From Candidatus Poribacteria bacterium (GTDB lineage: Bacteria > Poribacteria > WGA-4E > WGA-3G): 63,690 nt of DNA. The stretch covers positions 1-63,690 of the forward strand of contig JAJDTM010000037.1 of NCBI GenBank assembly GCA_022827185.1, in the 5' to 3' direction. A program made the position numbers and the translations under genes. The notes beneath the pieces are model-generated. The model searched no databases. It saw only the letters and a program-made list of their open reading frames with translations, and was not told where the DNA came from. Positions 62,784 through 63,690 of this stretch are shown here, piece by piece. Every line of letters begins with the position of its first letter. Position 1 is the stretch's first letter.

Positions 62784-63496
62784 AGAGTCCTTCCTTCAAA
62801 TAGATAGGCTACAGCCTGCTGGAACTGTTCAAAGAGTTGAGCGTTTACAACATCTGCTACTGCAGGCATCTGCCGAGCGTCATTACAATCGGATAGTTCG
62901 TGCTGAGGTGCGGTGTCTTTGGTGTCGGGTATGGCATACGCACCGTTATCATGTGCAGTTAGTGTAGCACGTTCTACCCTTTTTTGTAAAGTGGTATCTC
63001 GGTCAGCGATTGCATCGAGAATACTCCGATAATACCACGCTTGGTCTTCGACACCGCCGTGAAACCGATCCCAGACAGTATCGCCGATGAGATCGTATTC
63101 TGAAATGATGGTCCGTAGGTTATGAAGTTTGTCGGCGCAGGTCACAGTGCAGATTTCGGGACTGGCGGTTCTTAACGCCTCAATCCGTTCGGTTTTCCGG
63201 GCGCGCCACCGCAACGCTTTGTTCTCTGAACAGCCGTCAACGATATTTGCGATGTCTTCACCAAAACGTTCCCGAATGAATTCCAACGTTAGATCGGTGT
63301 CCTCGACCGTATCGTGCAAGATGCCTGCAATAATCACTGCCTCAGTGCATCCGGCTTCCATTAAGATGAGTCCGACGGCGTAAGGGTGTGTGATGTAAGG
63401 CGTATCGGTGCCTTTCCGGTATTGCCCTTGGTGGGCTTCGGCGGCGACTTCTATCGCTTCTTCGATCTGGTTTTTCCCGGTACCGTTCTGCGTCAT
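62780..63496 (-). CDS. HD-domain hydrolase related to (p)ppGpp hydrolases
   Basis: 238 residues. The N-terminal ~150 residues form a RelA/SpoT-like HD domain: QGQYRKGTDTPYITHPYAVGLIL, GILHDTVEDTDLTLE (His-Asp) and VTCADKLHNL (metal Asp), closely resembling small alarmone hydrolases. There is no synthetase domain. It may hydrolyse (p)ppGpp or a related nucleotide. The last ~70 residues are low in recognisable features. It is first in the long array toward bamA. Confidence 0.8.
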   Translation of the reverse strand: MTQNGTGKNQIEEAIEVAAEAHQGQYRKGTDTPYITHPYAVGLILMEAGCTEAVIIAGILHDTVEDTDLTLEFIRERFGEDIANIVDGCSENKALRWRARKTERIEALRTASPEICTVTCADKLHNLRTIISEYDLIGDTVWDRFHGGVEDQAWYYRSILDAIADRDTTLQKRVERATLTAHDNGAYAIPDTKDTAPQHELSDCNDARQMPAVADVVNAQLFEQFQQAVAYLFEGRTL

Positions 63497-63586
63497 ACTT
63501 TTGTAAAATACAGGTCCTACAGACCCAACCTTTGGTAGAAATTAAGAGACTGATATTTATCAAAAGTTGTGTTAAAGCAAGTTTTA

Positions 63587-63690
63587 TCAAGGTTCTTTAG
63601 GTATAAGTTCATGAAAATGTGCCACGAAATCCGTGAGTGTCTGTCTCTCTCCAGTGAGTTGAAGTTGTATTTGATGAAATGTGCGACGTT
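63587..63690 (-). CDS. C-terminal end of an unrecognised gene (cut by window edge)
   Basis: The minus-strand frame ending at TGA 63589-63587 stays open to the window edge and reads sensibly: RRTFHQIQLQLTGERQ, then TLTDFVAHFHELIPKEP. I do not recognise the family from 33 residues. The other two minus frames are less coherent. The call rests on an open frame only. Confidence 0.35.
   Translation of the reverse strand, partial: RRTFHQIQLQLTGERQTLTDFVAHFHELIPKEP

Noticed and set aside
331..63590. Long opposite-strand frames inside conserved genes (for example 389-700, 22954-23277, 42170-42613)
   Set aside because: They are shadows of well-supported genes, with no recognisable domains, ribosome sites or homologous motifs.

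Overview
The window reads as a chromosomal segment of a Gram-negative-type bacterium, most likely a member of Candidatus Poribacteria or a close relative. This placement is an inference. It rests on the C-terminal sorting block of the giant leucine-rich-repeat protein (FPNYPNPFNPETW at the start, RKMLIRK at the end), on the mix of enolase-superfamily, PmoA-like, sialidase-like and sugar-isomerase-like genes, and on the outer-membrane genes bamA and tamB. The organism uses selenocysteine: formate dehydrogenase and SelD both need an in-frame UGA to be read through, and each UGA is followed by a bacterial SECIS hairpin.

Layout. Bases 1-310 hold the 5' end of an IscB nuclease gene (minus strand, running off the left edge) with its omegaRNA. 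Then come yqeK, yacG, nadD and a SIS-domain gene (0.3-2.8 kb, minus). From 3.0 to 8.7 kb an AT-rich accessory island lies between two direct copies of a ~190-bp repeat. It holds a gutted IS200/IS605 element (tnpA remnant plus full tnpB), a DNA methyltransferase-HNH fusion, an AT-rich membrane-protein gene and an Rpn-type nuclease. From 8.8 to 16.3 kb are an enolase-superfamily enzyme, an aldo/keto reductase, a frameshifted outer-membrane barrel, an oligopeptide-type binding protein and permease, a small membrane protein and a cupin. From 16.5 to 18.7 kb are an aquaporin, a small heat-shock protein behind three tandem sigma-54-type promoters, and a uridine-kinase-like gene. At 18.9-22.3 kb a strong promoter drives a leader peptide, a transcription attenuator, DAHP synthase and 2-isopropylmalate synthase.

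From 28.1 down to 22.4 kb (minus) lie a BMP-family binding protein, selenocysteine formate dehydrogenase, a cupin and leucyl aminopeptidase. On the plus strand, 28.4-44.6 kb carries an AAA/PD-(D/E)XK gene, a sialidase-like gene, a PmoA-like gene, and the ATPase and two permeases of a BMP-type (nucleoside-like) ABC transporter. An 8.6-kb gene for a secreted LRR/Ig/metallopeptidase/dockerin protein sits between the two permeases. From 63.5 down to 44.7 kb one long minus-strand array runs HD hydrolase, sugar isomerase, selD, pyrE, ymdB, xseA, xseB, dxs, tlyA, tamB, bamA.

Short repeats are everywhere and belong to several classes: REP-like palindromes with a GTAG tetranucleotide beside the stem; an 88-bp MITE-like element; palindromes built on GGGGTTTGAAACCCC; and hairpins whose arms are tandem 7- or 8-nt words. 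The last class occupies nearly every gene junction of the selD-bamA array. Several copies lie inside genes and are translated. The most novel-looking regulatory feature is the leader peptide ahead of aroF-leuA: it ends in alternating Tyr and Leu codons and overlaps a classical antiterminator/terminator pair, so one attenuator may sense both tyrosine and leucine.
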